DNA of 64,000 bases from Campanula takesimana (Eukaryota > Streptophyta > Magnoliopsida > Asterales > Campanulaceae). The stretch covers positions 1,116,001 through 1,180,000 of the forward strand of contig JAOWBW010000303.1 in assembly GCA_026119855.1 (NCBI GenBank), given 5' to 3'. The notes beneath the pieces are model-generated. The model saw only the letters and a program-made list of their open reading frames with translations, was not told where the DNA came from and did no database searches. Below, piece by piece: positions 22,886 to 31,914 of this stretch. The position numbers and the translations under genes are program-made. How positions within the stretch are numbered: position 1 is the first letter of the stretch; each line of letters begins with the position of its first letter.

Positions 22886-23539
22886 GACATGTGCAGATTT
22901 GACGCCCACAAATTCGTAACCAATTCAAACAAAAATCCCCAATTTGTGTTACCAAATCACAATTAGAACCATTTTGGATAGGGTTCCACAACATTTAAGT
23001 ATTATATAATTTAGGTTTAGAAATTATAGTTGGGTTTTCAAATTGAAATTTAGGTTTAGAAATTAGGATTACTTTTGGAGCGGCAGTAGAAGAGGCGGCT
23101 CCGGACTTTCCACCGGTGATAGGGAGGTTTGTCTTCATTTTCGGTTGGTGTTGTCGTCGTCGGTTGATTTTCCGCCGTTGAGTGAGAGAGAGTTTTTTCG
23201 CCTGTGTCGTTGAGAGAGAGAGAGAAGAACCGTGTTTGAAATGGGGGGGGGTAGGTTTTTTTTTTTTTTTAGATTATATATGAGGGTATTTTGGTCATTT
23301 GCACATGCCTTGTAAATTCCATGCCTTGTATATAGTAATACCCCACTTTTATGGACGGTTTCGATTTCACCATACTTCGAGTTTTTCAATCCGTGGATGT
23401 TATTTATTCCTATGTCCCAAAATTATTTTCTTTTATTTTTATGGTTGTCGTGATAAAAGTATTTTGAGCAATAAATTTGTCTCCTGTGCACCCGCCGCGC
23501 GCTGTGCAACGGGCCAGGCGACTTTTTCCATTTTTTTTT

Positions 23540-24014
23540 GTCACCCAAAACTTTTTTTCTTCCCAACAAAAGCAATTTTACCGCCAATGGCTCATCATCA
23601 ATCACGACATCGACATTTTTCAAGTCCATAACCAAACCATCAAACTCATCAAGATGATTTTTGAAGGACTCATCTGTTTTGAGTTTGCACTCCTCGAGTT
23701 TCTTCATTAGTAGCAACCTGTTACTAATGCTCTTGGTCATGTACAATTGCTCAAGCCTAAGCCAAAGCTCTGCCGCAGTCTTCTCACTCACAACCTCCCT
23801 AAATACCTCATCTTTGAGACTCAAATGTAAGAGAGATAAAGCCTTCTCTTCCATATCATCAAATTGTTCATCCGTCAAGCTTGCCGGTTTCCTAGCCTTC
23901 CCAAGCAAAGCCTTGACACAATTTTTACCCACCAAGATTGCTCGCATCTTTACTTGTCATAAACCAAAATTGACCTTGCGGTCGAATTTCTCAATTTCGT
24001 ACTTCCCTGCCATC
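23540..24014 (-). pseudogene. Copia gag fragment (UBN2-type)
   Basis: From ATG at 24014 the frame reads MAGKYEIEKFDRKVNFGL, stops at TGA (expected Trp in the conserved NFxxWQxxM motif), and continues QVKMRAILV... DMEEKALSLLHLSLKDEV, SEKTAAELWLRLEQLYM, SNRLLLMKKLEECKL, and a DEFDGLVMDLKN segment. This is the usual Copia gag N-terminal half. The frame ends soon after PLAVKLLL with no zinc knuckle, protease or polymerase. Confidence 0.75.
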
Positions 24015-24064
24015 ATTACCAATAAGCAATACAAGATCCACAAACCGGAGCTCTAGATACCAAT

Positions 24065-24721
24065 TGTTACGATTTAGGTCCCAAACACAATTGCTTAATT
24101 GATAAAGATGAAAGCACAAAATAACAAAATAGCAAGAACGAAACAAAATTGAAAAATAGATGAACGCAAGAGATTTTACGTGGTTCACCAACTTGGCTAC
24201 ATCCACAGGCGACGGAGAATCAATTCACTATAATTAAGAAGAGTACAAAGAGAATCAAGGTGGAAACCTTTCACACAATCTCACACAATAGTGAATAACC
24301 TAGTTTTTCTATCAATCTCTCTCTCTACAAGGCTTACAAGTCGTTCAAGGTCACAAGAATAGGTCTGGATGCTTGTTTATATTTATACACAAGATATAAA
24401 CTCAACCCTAGAAGAATAGGAGTCCAAATCCCGTCCAAAATCCGTTTCCTTTTTGAATCAGGAAACCCAGTCCCGACACATTGTGCGGCCGCCCAAACCA
24501 GGGTGTGTGGTCGCCCAAACTATCAGGAACAAATCTGGTTCAACTTCAGCCAAACTGGGCGGTCGCCTAACATCATTTGGATGGTCGCCGAATGCTACAG
24601 TCCTCCGTCTTCCTTCTTCGTTGCAAGACCGATCAAACCAAGTCCCAATTGAGAGTCACACTCAACACAACCCTTGCCAAATTCTGCCACCTATGCTCAA
24701 TAGTAGCCGTGATGTATAACA
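24065..24721 (-). repeat. Copia LTR (about 657 bp), edge 90 bp upstream of the PPR start codon
   Basis: On the plus strand it begins TGTTACGATT and ends GTATAACA, a short inverted repeat TGTTA(C)/G(T)ATAACA. The PBS abuts the left edge. It includes a GGTCGCC/GGCCGCCC repeated GC-rich patch at 24485-24595. The right edge at 24721 is inferred from the inverted ends. Confidence 0.65.
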
Positions 24722-24756
24722 TGAAGCTGCAACCTGACTTGAAGTGATTAGGGAGA

Positions 24757-24768
24757 AGTATTTATAGA
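24757..24768 (+). promoter_or_regulatory. Putative TATA box of the PPR gene
   Basis: GTATTTATAGAC lies about 45-50 bp upstream of the start codon and 35 bp outside the LTR. Everything further upstream to 24065 is LTR sequence, so other promoter elements must be LTR-derived or displaced. Confidence 0.45.
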
Positions 24769-24809
24769 CTCAGTTTCAAAAGGTAGCAACACTCGAACCA
24801 GAGAAGAAA

Positions 24810-26459
24810 ATGGCCATGGCATGTATATGCTCATACACTCCACCACCATTCTCCACTTCTACCTCGATTCAGAAATTCATATCAGACCAACCTCATCTCT
24901 CAATGCTAGAAACCAAATGCTCCTCCATGAAAGACCTTCAAAAACTTCACGCCCATCTCATCAAAACTGGCCTAGCCAAAGACAAGATTGCTGCTAGTCG
25001 CCTCTTATCTTTCTGCGCCACCTCCCCTGCCGGCGACATCAACTATGCCTACTTACTTTTCACTCAAATCCCAACCCAAACTCTCTTCACTTGGAACACT
25101 ATTATTAGAGGCTTCTCTCAATCATCAAACCCACAAGTCTCCATCTCTCTTTTCATTGACATGCTGCTTGATTCACCCATTGAACCCACCAGATTGACTT
25201 ATCCTTCTCTGTTTAAGGCTTATGCTCGGCTTGGGTTGGCGCGTTATGGAGCTCAGCTTCATGGTAGGGTTGTTAAGCTAGGCCTTCATTTGGATGTCTT
25301 TATACGTAACACGATTGTTCATATGTATGCTACTTGTGGGTTTTTGAGTGATGCATGGAAAGTGTTTCGTGAAATTAATGATTTTGATGTTGTTGCTTGC
25401 AATTCGATGATAATGGGTTTGGCTAAATGTGGGGAAATTGATGATGCCAGGAGGGTGTTTGATGAAATGCCCCAAAGGAATTCGGTGTCGTGGAATTGTA
25501 TGATAAGTGGGTATGTTAGGAACGGTAAATGGGTTTTGGCTTTGGATCTTTTTAGTGAAATGCAGTTGGAGAAGATTAGGCCAAGTGAGTTTACATTGGT
25601 GAGTTTGTTGAATGCTTCTGCTAGCCTTGGAGCAATTAAACAAGGCGAGTGGATTCATGGTTATATAAGAAAGAACAACATGGAAATGAATGTTATTGTT
25701 GTTACGGCTATTATCAGCATGTACTGTAAGTGTGGGAGTATTGAGATGGCTCGGGAGGTGTTTGAAACTGCCCCTGTGAGGGGATTATCCAGTTGGAACT
25801 CCATGATTTTGGGCCTAGCCATGAATGGGTGTGCGGGTGAGGCAATTCAACTATTTGCTAAGCTGGAATCAGATAGCGATCTTCAGCCTGATTGTGTTAG
25901 TTTTATTGGTGTTCTTATGACCTGTAATCACTCTGGTTTAGTCCATAAAGCTAAGTATTATTTCAATATAATGACTGAAATATATGATATTGAACCATCA
26001 ATAAAGCACTATGGTTGCATGGTCGACGTTCTTGGCAGAGCAGGATTACTTGAAGAAGCATCAGCCCTTATAAGAAGCATGCCAATGAAGCCGGATGAAA
26101 TAATATGGGGATCTTTTCTTTCATCTTGCAAGAGATATGGAGACATTGAAAGGGGAAGATGGGCTTCAACCCATTTGTTTGAGTTGGATCCAGATGAGAG
26201 CAGTGGCCATGTGCTTATGTCTAATGTATATGCAGCCTCTGGCCAGCATGAGAAAGCAATAAACGAACGGAAGTTGATGAAAGAGAAGCAAATAGTGAAA
26301 CAGCCAGGAGGTAGCCTTATTGAAGTGAATGGGGAAGTTTATGAATTTGTTGCAGCTGGGAGGCTGCATCCTCAAGTCATGGACATCTACGACTCGTTGA
26401 ACCGGACATTGCAAGAACCAGAATATTCTGGAAACGGTAAAGATTTTCTTTTAGAATAA
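24810..26459 (+). CDS. PLS-type pentatricopeptide repeat protein, E subgroup
   Basis: An intronless 549-codon frame typical of plant organelle PPR proteins. After an N-terminal targeting-like segment rich in Ser, Thr and Pro (residues 1-30), PPR helices run from about 35 (MKDLQKLHAHLIKTGL) to about 460. Recognisable P/L/S units include NTIIRGFSQS, NTIVHMYATCG, NSMIMGLAKCGEIDDARRVFDEMPQRN, NCMISGYVRNGK, TAIISMYCKCGSIEMA, NSMILGLAMNG and MVDVLGRAGLLEEA. E/E+ motifs follow (GHVLMSNVYAASGQ..., the last ~90 residues) and there is no DYW deaminase domain. Order and spacing match Arabidopsis At2g42920. E-class PLS proteins bind specific RNA cytidines for C-to-U editing in plastids or mitochondria; the target is unknown. 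Intact. Confidence 0.93.
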   Translation: MAMACICSYTPPPFSTSTSIQKFISDQPHLSMLETKCSSMKDLQKLHAHLIKTGLAKDKIAASRLLSFCATSPAGDINYAYLLFTQIPTQTLFTWNTIIRGFSQSSNPQVSISLFIDMLLDSPIEPTRLTYPSLFKAYARLGLARYGAQLHGRVVKLGLHLDVFIRNTIVHMYATCGFLSDAWKVFREINDFDVVACNSMIMGLAKCGEIDDARRVFDEMPQRNSVSWNCMISGYVRNGKWVLALDLFSEMQLEKIRPSEFTLVSLLNASASLGAIKQGEWIHGYIRKNNMEMNVIVVTAIISMYCKCGSIEMAREVFETAPVRGLSSWNSMILGLAMNGCAGEAIQLFAKLESDSDLQPDCVSFIGVLMTCNHSGLVHKAKYYFNIMTEIYDIEPSIKHYGCMVDVLGRAGLLEEASALIRSMPMKPDEIIWGSFLSSCKRYGDIERGRWASTHLFELDPDESSGHVLMSNVYAASGQHEKAINERKLMKEKQIVKQPGGSLIEVNGEVYEFVAAGRLHPQVMDIYDSLNRTLQEPEYSGNGKDFLLE

Positions 26460-26825
26460 TCAATAAAAATATAAAATTTTGATAGGCATGCAAATTGTAA
26501 TTCTAATCTTTTCAATCTTATAATACAATCTTGAACTGTTAATTATTCCAATCTTTATGCATATTGGCTGATTTGTCAGAAACAATAAGGTTTCAAGCAT
26601 GGTTACAGCAAACATGTAATCAACTTAACGTCAATCAAGAATACAACAATACCCCTAATCAAGCTGTTGCTCTAGCTTTTCAATACAACAAGATCCCAAC
26701 AATCAAGAAAAACTAGAAGGCCAAAGTCAACTTACATGTGAATCTCCGCAGAGGATCATAGTTAGTAACATGGAAGAAAAAGAGGTGAATTAAAATAAAA
26801 TGAGCTTGATTAAGAGTACAGTAAG
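26460..26825. other. 3' flank of the PPR gene and intergenic DNA
   Basis: AT-rich. AATAAAAATATAAA directly after the stop codon (26462-26475) may serve for polyadenylation. No repeat or gene was recognised. Confidence 0.35.
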
Positions 26826-26967
26826 CTAGAAGGAGAGGAAACCTTCCCTGATAAGGAGACCAAACATGAGAACAAAGAGGCCAACAGTGATGCACTTGTG
26901 CGTATGCAGAGAGGGTGATTGTTGCCCCTACCAATCCAATCAACATTGCACTTGTGTTTGAATTCAT
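26826..26967 (-). pseudogene. Possible tiny two-helix membrane protein gene, apparently frameshifted
   Basis: From ATG at 26967 the frame gives MNSNTSAMLIGLVGATITLS, a hydrophobic helix. Shifting frame once near 26895 yields a second hydrophobic helix (CITVGLFVLMFGLLIREGF) and a stop at 26826. Together this would be a protein of about 48 residues with two membrane helices. The unshifted frame gives a Cys/His/Trp-rich, unlikely tail. I do not firmly recognise a family. It may be a pseudogene, a small gene with an indel, or chance. Confidence 0.35.
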
Positions 26968-27123
26968 TTCTTCTTCTTGTGGGAAGAGATAGATATAGAG
27001 GGAGGTTTCTGATCAAAATTATGCTAGATTAGAGACGGCTTTGAAACGAATCTCTGAGTACAGATGGTTTGGATAGCAATCATTGTCGTAGGAAGTCAAA
27101 TATTGCTGTTTGGTGCCCATTGG

Positions 27124-27520
27124 TTTTTTTTTTTTTTTTTTGAAGTTGTAACTATATCATTCATTTCAAGGCAATTGTCATCGTTTAAGAATCTATTACA
27201 GATCTATGGCCCTGACTATTACAAGTTCCTACCCCTACTGGAACCTATTACAGCGAATGATACTTGCCCTACAGCCTAATCTCCCATTGACGTCGAGCCA
27301 TCTGGTCCTGCGCCATCTTGAACGATCTCCTGTGGGCACAACTGACCCCTATGGGGCATAGTAACACAAGTTCTCCACAAACTCTCCGGAGGGAGGCGAA
27401 CCTGGGACCTCCACTATGTGGAGGCCACTTGTTATTGGGGAAGGGGGGAAGGGGTTTCGAACTTGAGACCTCTCGAAGGAGATCCCAAGCTCTATGCCAC
27501 TCGGCCAAAGAGGCTTGGGC
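27124..27520 (-). repeat. tRNA-derived SINE, possibly dimeric, with poly(A) tail and 8-bp TSD
   Basis: It is flanked by CCCATTGG at 27116-27123 and 27521-27528. Minus-strand reading starts with a tRNA-like head carrying box A (TGGCCGAGTGG, about 27507-27497) and box B (AAGTTCGAAACCC, about 27464-27452). It ends in a poly(A) of about 18 nt (plus-strand T run 27124-27141). A second box-B-like AGGTTCGCCTCC lies at about 27404-27393, so the head may be duplicated or a composite. About 397 bp. Confidence 0.8.
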
Positions 27521-27529
27521 CCCATTGGC

Positions 27530-27994
27530 TATTTGACTCAGTCTTAATGCGCAGGCAAATTTTGGTCCATAATGAAATGTAACCTTATATTTGGAAAGAA
27601 CAATTATCATTTTACAATGAAATTTTTATACTCATTCTCTTTAAATAATATGCCATTTGGATAACATATTCTCTCGTTTGGCATACTCATTTTATTTACA
27701 TCTTATTTACTTAGAAATGTGACACTTATCTCGATATGGACAAAAAAGATAGTGACATTATTATGTGTTGGAGAGAGTATTCACTTAGTAAAACAAGGGA
27801 AACGTGGTCCTACAAGAGCTCACTCCAGGCACGGGGTTCAGGAAAAGGCCTTTGTAGCTGCTGGGAGCTGCTCAACATAGAAAGTGCATACCTTCAAGTT
27901 AAGCCACGAGGTTGGGTTCATTATTGTACTGTTCAATGCTAATATTCTACGCTGGGTCATACTGTTCAAAAAGCAAATGAGACTATTTTTTTTG
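27530..27994. other. Intergenic DNA, nothing recognised
   Basis: AT-rich, with no recognisable gene. The motif TGCTAATATTCTA.GC.TGGG.CATAC.GTTC occurs at about 27938 and again at about 28210, a short direct duplication that brackets the element at 27995-28170. Confidence 0.35.
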
Positions 27995-28170
27995 GAGTCC
28001 AAATCCTCTGTGCCACTTCGTGTACCACTTCATGTGCCACAGGTGATCTAATGGCTCACAATTATTGAGATTGATATTATTGTAATATTATGCAAACATG
28101 TGAACGGTTTGATTAGAAGTGGTACATAAAGTGGCACACAAAAGTGGTACAGAAGATCTCAACTCTTTTT
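27995..28170. repeat. Short inverted-repeat element (family of 13385-13560)
   Basis: TGTGCCACTTCGTGTACCAC near 28009 is inverted as GTGGTACATAAAGTGGCACA near 28121. It shares ACAGGTGATCTAATGGCT with the element at 13.4 kb. A single GGGACAGAGGGAGTA MITE-like end follows at 28174-28188 without a partner. Confidence 0.6.
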
Positions 28171-28257
28171 TTTGGGACAGAGGGAGTACATTGATGTAGG
28201 GTCTGTCCATGCTAATATTCTAGCCTGGGACATACAGTTCTTTGGTTGGGCTGGAAG

Positions 28258-28584
28258 CATGGGCGGATCTTATGTGTAAATAGGGGGTACACGTGCACCC
28301 GGTCAACCCAAATTTTTTAACTAATTTTTTTTTTTACTAAGTGCACCCCCAAAAAAATTAATTAGAGTGGTAATTTAACTAGAAGGGATGTGAACTTAGT
28401 AAAAGGAAAAGTTAACAAGTTATTTAGTGTAAATTGTGTACTTGTTTTCTTTTATGAGACAATTGTTTTGAACTTATATACTTAATTATGTACTTGAATA
28501 TAATTACGTTTTAAAATTTTTTGGTATGGAGTTATTTAGTGTAAATTGTGCACCCGGTGGTTGAAAATCCTAGATCCGCCACTG
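28258..28584. mobile_element. Non-autonomous hAT element with perfect 8-bp TSD
   Basis: GCTGGAAG occurs immediately before (28250-28257) and after (28585-28592). The ends CATGGGCGGATCT and inverse CAGTGGCGGATCTAGG are typical plant hAT termini. Subterminal GTGCACCCGGT is present at both ends. 327 bp, non-coding. Confidence 0.88.
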
Positions 28585-28619
28585 GCTGGAAGCTAGACAG
28601 TCAGCAAGGCCCATGGCTC

Positions 28620-28757
28620 CCACTACGAGATACTCACGTTTGGCAAGTCACGTAGTGTTAATTTTCATTGTTTTCTCACCTTGAGTCCGTATGACGTTTC
28701 ATATTAGCTGATCCTAAATCATTATGGGACTAAGACTTTGTTGTTGTTGTTGCTGGG
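28620..28757 (+). repeat. Retroposon 3' end with TTG tail
   Basis: TTAGCTGATCCTAAATCATT followed by GGGACTAAGACTTTG and (TTG)4 at about 28738-28751 resembles the 3' end of TTG-tailed plant RTE-type LINEs and their SINE partners. Only the tail is recognisable. Confidence 0.4.
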
Positions 28758-29326
28758 TTAGTTACCTATATTTCGTTATAAATTTGCACTGAAGTTATCC
28801 TACGACATATTTCATAGAAATCATAGCTATGAAAAGAAGGAAAAAGGTTTCAATTTAAACCATAAATTTTAGAAGTTCAACTCAAAATCAGAATGAATGG
28901 AGGGACTACAAGAGTTAAGCAAGAACAAGAGTATACAAAGATGGATTAGTTGATAAAGATCAGATAACAACTCTACATTCTTATCCCATTTCTTATCTTT
29001 CCTGATTTGGAAAGAGTATCAATGTTTATAGATGATTCTAGTCTAAGCTTGAACTTAATAATACACTTACTCACCAGCGAGAGCAAGTAAGGGCAGGTAC
29101 GTCTTTTAGTTTAGCTTTATTAAGAATATAAGTTGTACTTGCTCTGTTAAGATAGATTTAAATATTATGTAGGTCTGCCTTGCCAATTAACTATACTTAG
29201 TGCCCGTTTCATGACATGTATAAATTCATGGTAGCGGCAACTAATATCAAATCATCTTAAATCCAGAAATCCCATTCTTAACTTAAATCCTATTAATACA
29301 CTACTCCAAACTAGATCTGTTTCAAA

Positions 29327-30237
29327 ATGAAGGGAGAGTCTGTTCATCTGGTTGAAGTAGCACCAACAAGAAGTGGGATGAAGAGAGGGGTAGCAATATT
29401 AGACTTCTTCCTCAGGCTCGTTGCACTTATTGGGACTTTGGCAAGTGCCATTGCCATGGGAACAACTAACCAAACTCTTCCTTTCTTAACTCAGTTCATT
29501 CGGTTCAGAGCCAAGTATAGTGATCTCCCATCATTTACGTAAGTGCCCCCAACTCCATTCATGATATATACATACATACATATATACTATATAATTGTCT
29601 GATTTATTTTGTCTTAATTAATCTTGTATATAATGCTACAGGTTCTTCGTGGTTGCAAATTCTGTTGTGAGTGCGTATCTGGTCATTTCTCTCGCGCTGT
29701 CTATCTTCCACATCGTAAACAGTGCTGCCCAAAACAGCCGCCTAGTCTTGATCTTTTTCGACACGGTAATTCCGACATGCCAACGCATTCATGGTCTTTT
29801 TTTATTCATCATATATATATATATATATATATATATTTGAGCTTGAAATGCCAAAGAGGACATCAGGTATTTCTTTCTATACGGAAGGTCAGGAGTTGAA
29901 TCCTCACCCTTGACACATTTCACTCTCCGTGTCACTATTGTAATAGATTAAATTATCAATTAATGAAATTAAAAATAAATAAATAGGGTTGATAATATTG
30001 AGTTTTTGGTATGTTGTGAAGGTGGCTTTGGGTTTGCTGTCATCTGGAGCTTCAGCAGCAGCATCAATAGTTTACTTAGCACACAAGGGAAATCAAAAAA
30101 CCAACTGGTTTGCAATCTGTCGACAGTATAATGCCTTTTGCGATCGTATTTCTGGGTCTCTGATTGGTTCGTTTGGAGGAATGGTTATATTGATCCTGTT
30201 GATTGTGCTGTCTGCTGTGGCCATTTCTAGACGCTGA
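29327..30237 (+). CDS. CASP-type membrane protein (Casparian strip family), copy A
   Basis: Exons 29327-29538, 29642-29765 and 30022-30237 have consistent phases and give 183 residues. Four membrane helices: ~23-45 (with the conserved Arg in FFLRL), ~72-95, ~112-135 (with the conserved Asp of FFDT at its start) and ~158-180. The first extracellular loop has [25 protein letters not shown], close to the CASP signature, but with Gln where CASPs usually have Glu and Leu for the second Phe. The second loop has paired Cys (ICRQYNAFC) and the C-terminus is ISRR. CASPs polymerise in the endodermal plasma membrane and recruit peroxidase and NADPH oxidase for localised lignin. It sits in tandem with copy B, 2.65 kb downstream. 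Confidence 0.92.
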
Positions 30238-30870
30238 TTACGCTTTTACAGCTTATATTTCAGTTTGGGATGTTGTAAAGATCGAACGCTTGCATGTTTA
30301 CTGCATTATTATTATTATTATTGTAAATTTGGTTTTATTTTAATTCGAAGATTGTGTAACTGCAATGGTTCATATACGACCTGCAGATTGCTTTTATGTT
30401 ATTATCTACTCACATGTCAAGTTTATGAGAATTGTCCTTCATTATGAGTTGTGCATATCAATCTTGCAAGTTTTAGTCCATATAATCTCTCTCTCACTTG
30501 CAAAATTTTTGCAACTTTGATTTTTAATTTAAAAGAGGAAGTCACCGTCTCACACAAGTTTTTATCTTATTAAAATTGCAATACTATAAGATGTTTTGAA
30601 ATAACTAAATACCAACTAAGTACAACTCAATATTCAGTTGTTCCTCAACTATTGGAGAAGCTAATTTTAGTTAAATATCAACAACTCCTATCTACTGCAC
30701 ATGCCACAGGATTCTGTTGATGGTTATTTTACTAAATTTGGGAATTCTTAAACTTTCCTAATTTGTAAATTAATTATGTTTGGTTGGAAGCTGATAAAAT
30801 ACAAAATCTTACATCACAACAAGTAAGAGCAGGTGTGGCTTTAGATCTTGATTTACTAAGAAAGAATATA
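30238..30870. other. 3' flank of CASP copy A and intergenic DNA
   Basis: AT-rich with an (ATT)n run at about 30307-30323. No gene or repeat was recognised. Confidence 0.35.
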
Positions 30871-31099
30871 CTCCCTCCGTCCCGGACTAAGTTTACACGG
30901 AGATTAAGGAAAAGTAAATGATGTGAGTATGAAAAAGTAAGAGAAAGTAAGAGAGATAAAGTGGGTAGAGAGTTTTTTTTTTTTTGTGAGAATGTCAAGT
31001 GGGTCCCATGGTCCATTTTAGGTAATAAAGCAACTAAAACTTTCGTCTGGGACAAACCAAAAAAGAAAGTAAGAACCTTAGTCTGGGAGACATAGGGAG
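30871..31099. mobile_element. Stowaway-like MITE between the CASP genes
   Basis: Ends CTCCCTCCGTCCCGGACTAA and inverse CTCCCTATGTCTCCCAGACTAA are flanked by TA (30869-30870 and 31100-31101). The interior has GTAAGAGAAAG repeats and is non-coding. Confidence 0.8.
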
Positions 31100-31137
31100 T
31101 AACTTGTACTTGCCTTACCTATATAAAAAAGACAAAA

Positions 31138-31914
31138 ACTTGTGTGAGAACACTCCAACCCGTCTCATGGGTGAGACGGGTCATTTTTTTGACCCATTAC
31201 CCGACCCACAACCCTGCTCCAGGACCCATGGGGGGACCCTACCACGTGGCAGCCCCTCATTGGCCCAATTTTTTTTATTTTTTTTTTTGCTTTTTGCTTT
31301 TTTTTAAAATTTTTATATTTTTATTTTTGGTTTTTTTCGGTTTGTGAAAAGTAATAGTTACCATCTCTTAAAGTAATAGTGTTATTCCTATGTTTTCTTC
31401 GTTTGCCAAAAATAATACTTATTATAACTAAAATGTAACAAACGTGTTATTTATATGTAATAGTAGTTGTACATAATTGTAATACATATGTATAGATATC
31501 TATATGTTTTCAAACAATAAGTTACAATGGGGTCAAATTTATCATGATACATGTAAAAGTATTACATTATCTATAGAAATCTGTTACAATTTCGTCAATC
31601 AAAGTGTTATATTTACTTGTATAAACTTACTATTACATTCATATACATAAGTTATTACTTTTCAAATGGGTAAAAACGAGCTTTTGTTTTTTTAAAACAA
31701 GTATTACGTTTACTTATGAACAATGTTACTTTAAGAGATGGTAACTATTATTTTTTTGCTAAACCACTGAAAAGCCGAAAAAAAAAATATAAAAACTCAA
31801 AAAAAACATTTTTTTTTTTCCGGCCAATGGTGGGTTGCCACGTGGCGGGTTCGGCCCATGGGTCATGGGGCGACCCGTCTCATGCATGAGACGGATCCCC
31901 TTGTTCTCATGGGA
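31138..31914. mobile_element. Foldback element (~775 bp) with long inverted arms
   Basis: The left arm (CCCGTCTCATGGGTGAGACG, GACCCATGGGGGG, CCACGTGGCAGCCC, CATTGGCC, then GTAATAGTTACCATCTCTTAA) recurs inverted at 31735-31914 (TTAAGAGATGGTAACTATTA, GGCCAATGGTGGG, GCCACGTGGC, CCATGGGTCATGGGGCG, CGTCTCATGCATGAGACGG). Arms are about 200 bp and no coding frame is present. The smaller TCTCAT..ATGAGA palindromes within each arm could fold independently. Confidence 0.75.

Larger units (their letters stand above)
20890..23138 (-). pseudogene. Plant mobile domain (PMD, MAIN-like) gene inside the MULE, decayed
   Basis: Five exons on the minus strand are inferred from good GT..AG sites: 23138-23073 (ATG, 22 codons), 22528-22040, 21853-21642, 21522-21146, and 21062 to about 20890. 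Typical PMD segments follow in order: GGGPEVVELLYGFGHHRARK.IWE, ALLTGFVERG.PEINTFHMPWGEMTITMHDV, ILGISCSGGPV, YLYRELGKASR, and AWIYEYFPVF with RARRW. An acidic, Glu/Ser-rich N-terminal stretch precedes the domain. Disabling changes: single-base frameshifts in exon 2 near 22490 and 22200 (the second in an A/G run) and a TAG at 21009-21011. PMD proteins MAIN/MAIL1 silence transposons and maintain meristems; many TEs carry PMD genes. Confidence 0.8.
18485..23343. mobile_element. Mutator-like element (4.86 kb) carrying FAR1-type and PMD genes
   Basis: The element is flanked by a perfect 9-bp duplication CACTTTTAT (18476-18484 and 23344-23352), the hallmark length for Mutator. The termini GGTAAATTCTATATAC and inverse right end GGGTATTACTATATAC match at 12 of 16 positions and continue (CAAGGCAT, TACAAGGCA, CAAAA.TACCCT). 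Inside are two convergent genes in MuDR-like arrangement: a FAR1-domain gene on plus (19823-20874) and a PMD gene on minus (about 20890-23138). Both are disabled and no transposase catalytic core is present. Palindrome-rich subterminal arrays flank the genes. A short MITE lies in a PMD intron. Confidence 0.85.
23455..24721 (-). mobile_element. Truncated Copia retroelement: one LTR plus 5' gag
   Basis: Read on the minus strand: LTR (24721-24065), a primer-binding site next to it (TTGGTATCTAGAGC, initiator-Met type, about 24064-24051), gag start at 24014, then loss of the rest. The left truncation point is ambiguous, somewhere between 23390 and 23540. It lies between the MULE and the PPR gene. 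Confidence 0.75.

Noticed and set aside
27452..27507. Possible functional tRNA-Ser/Leu gene
   Set aside because: Box A and B are present, but the acceptor stem does not close and the unit continues into a poly(A)-tailed SINE with TSD.
27269..27610. Minus-strand frame of 113 codons
   Set aside because: It falls almost wholly within the tRNA-derived SINE.
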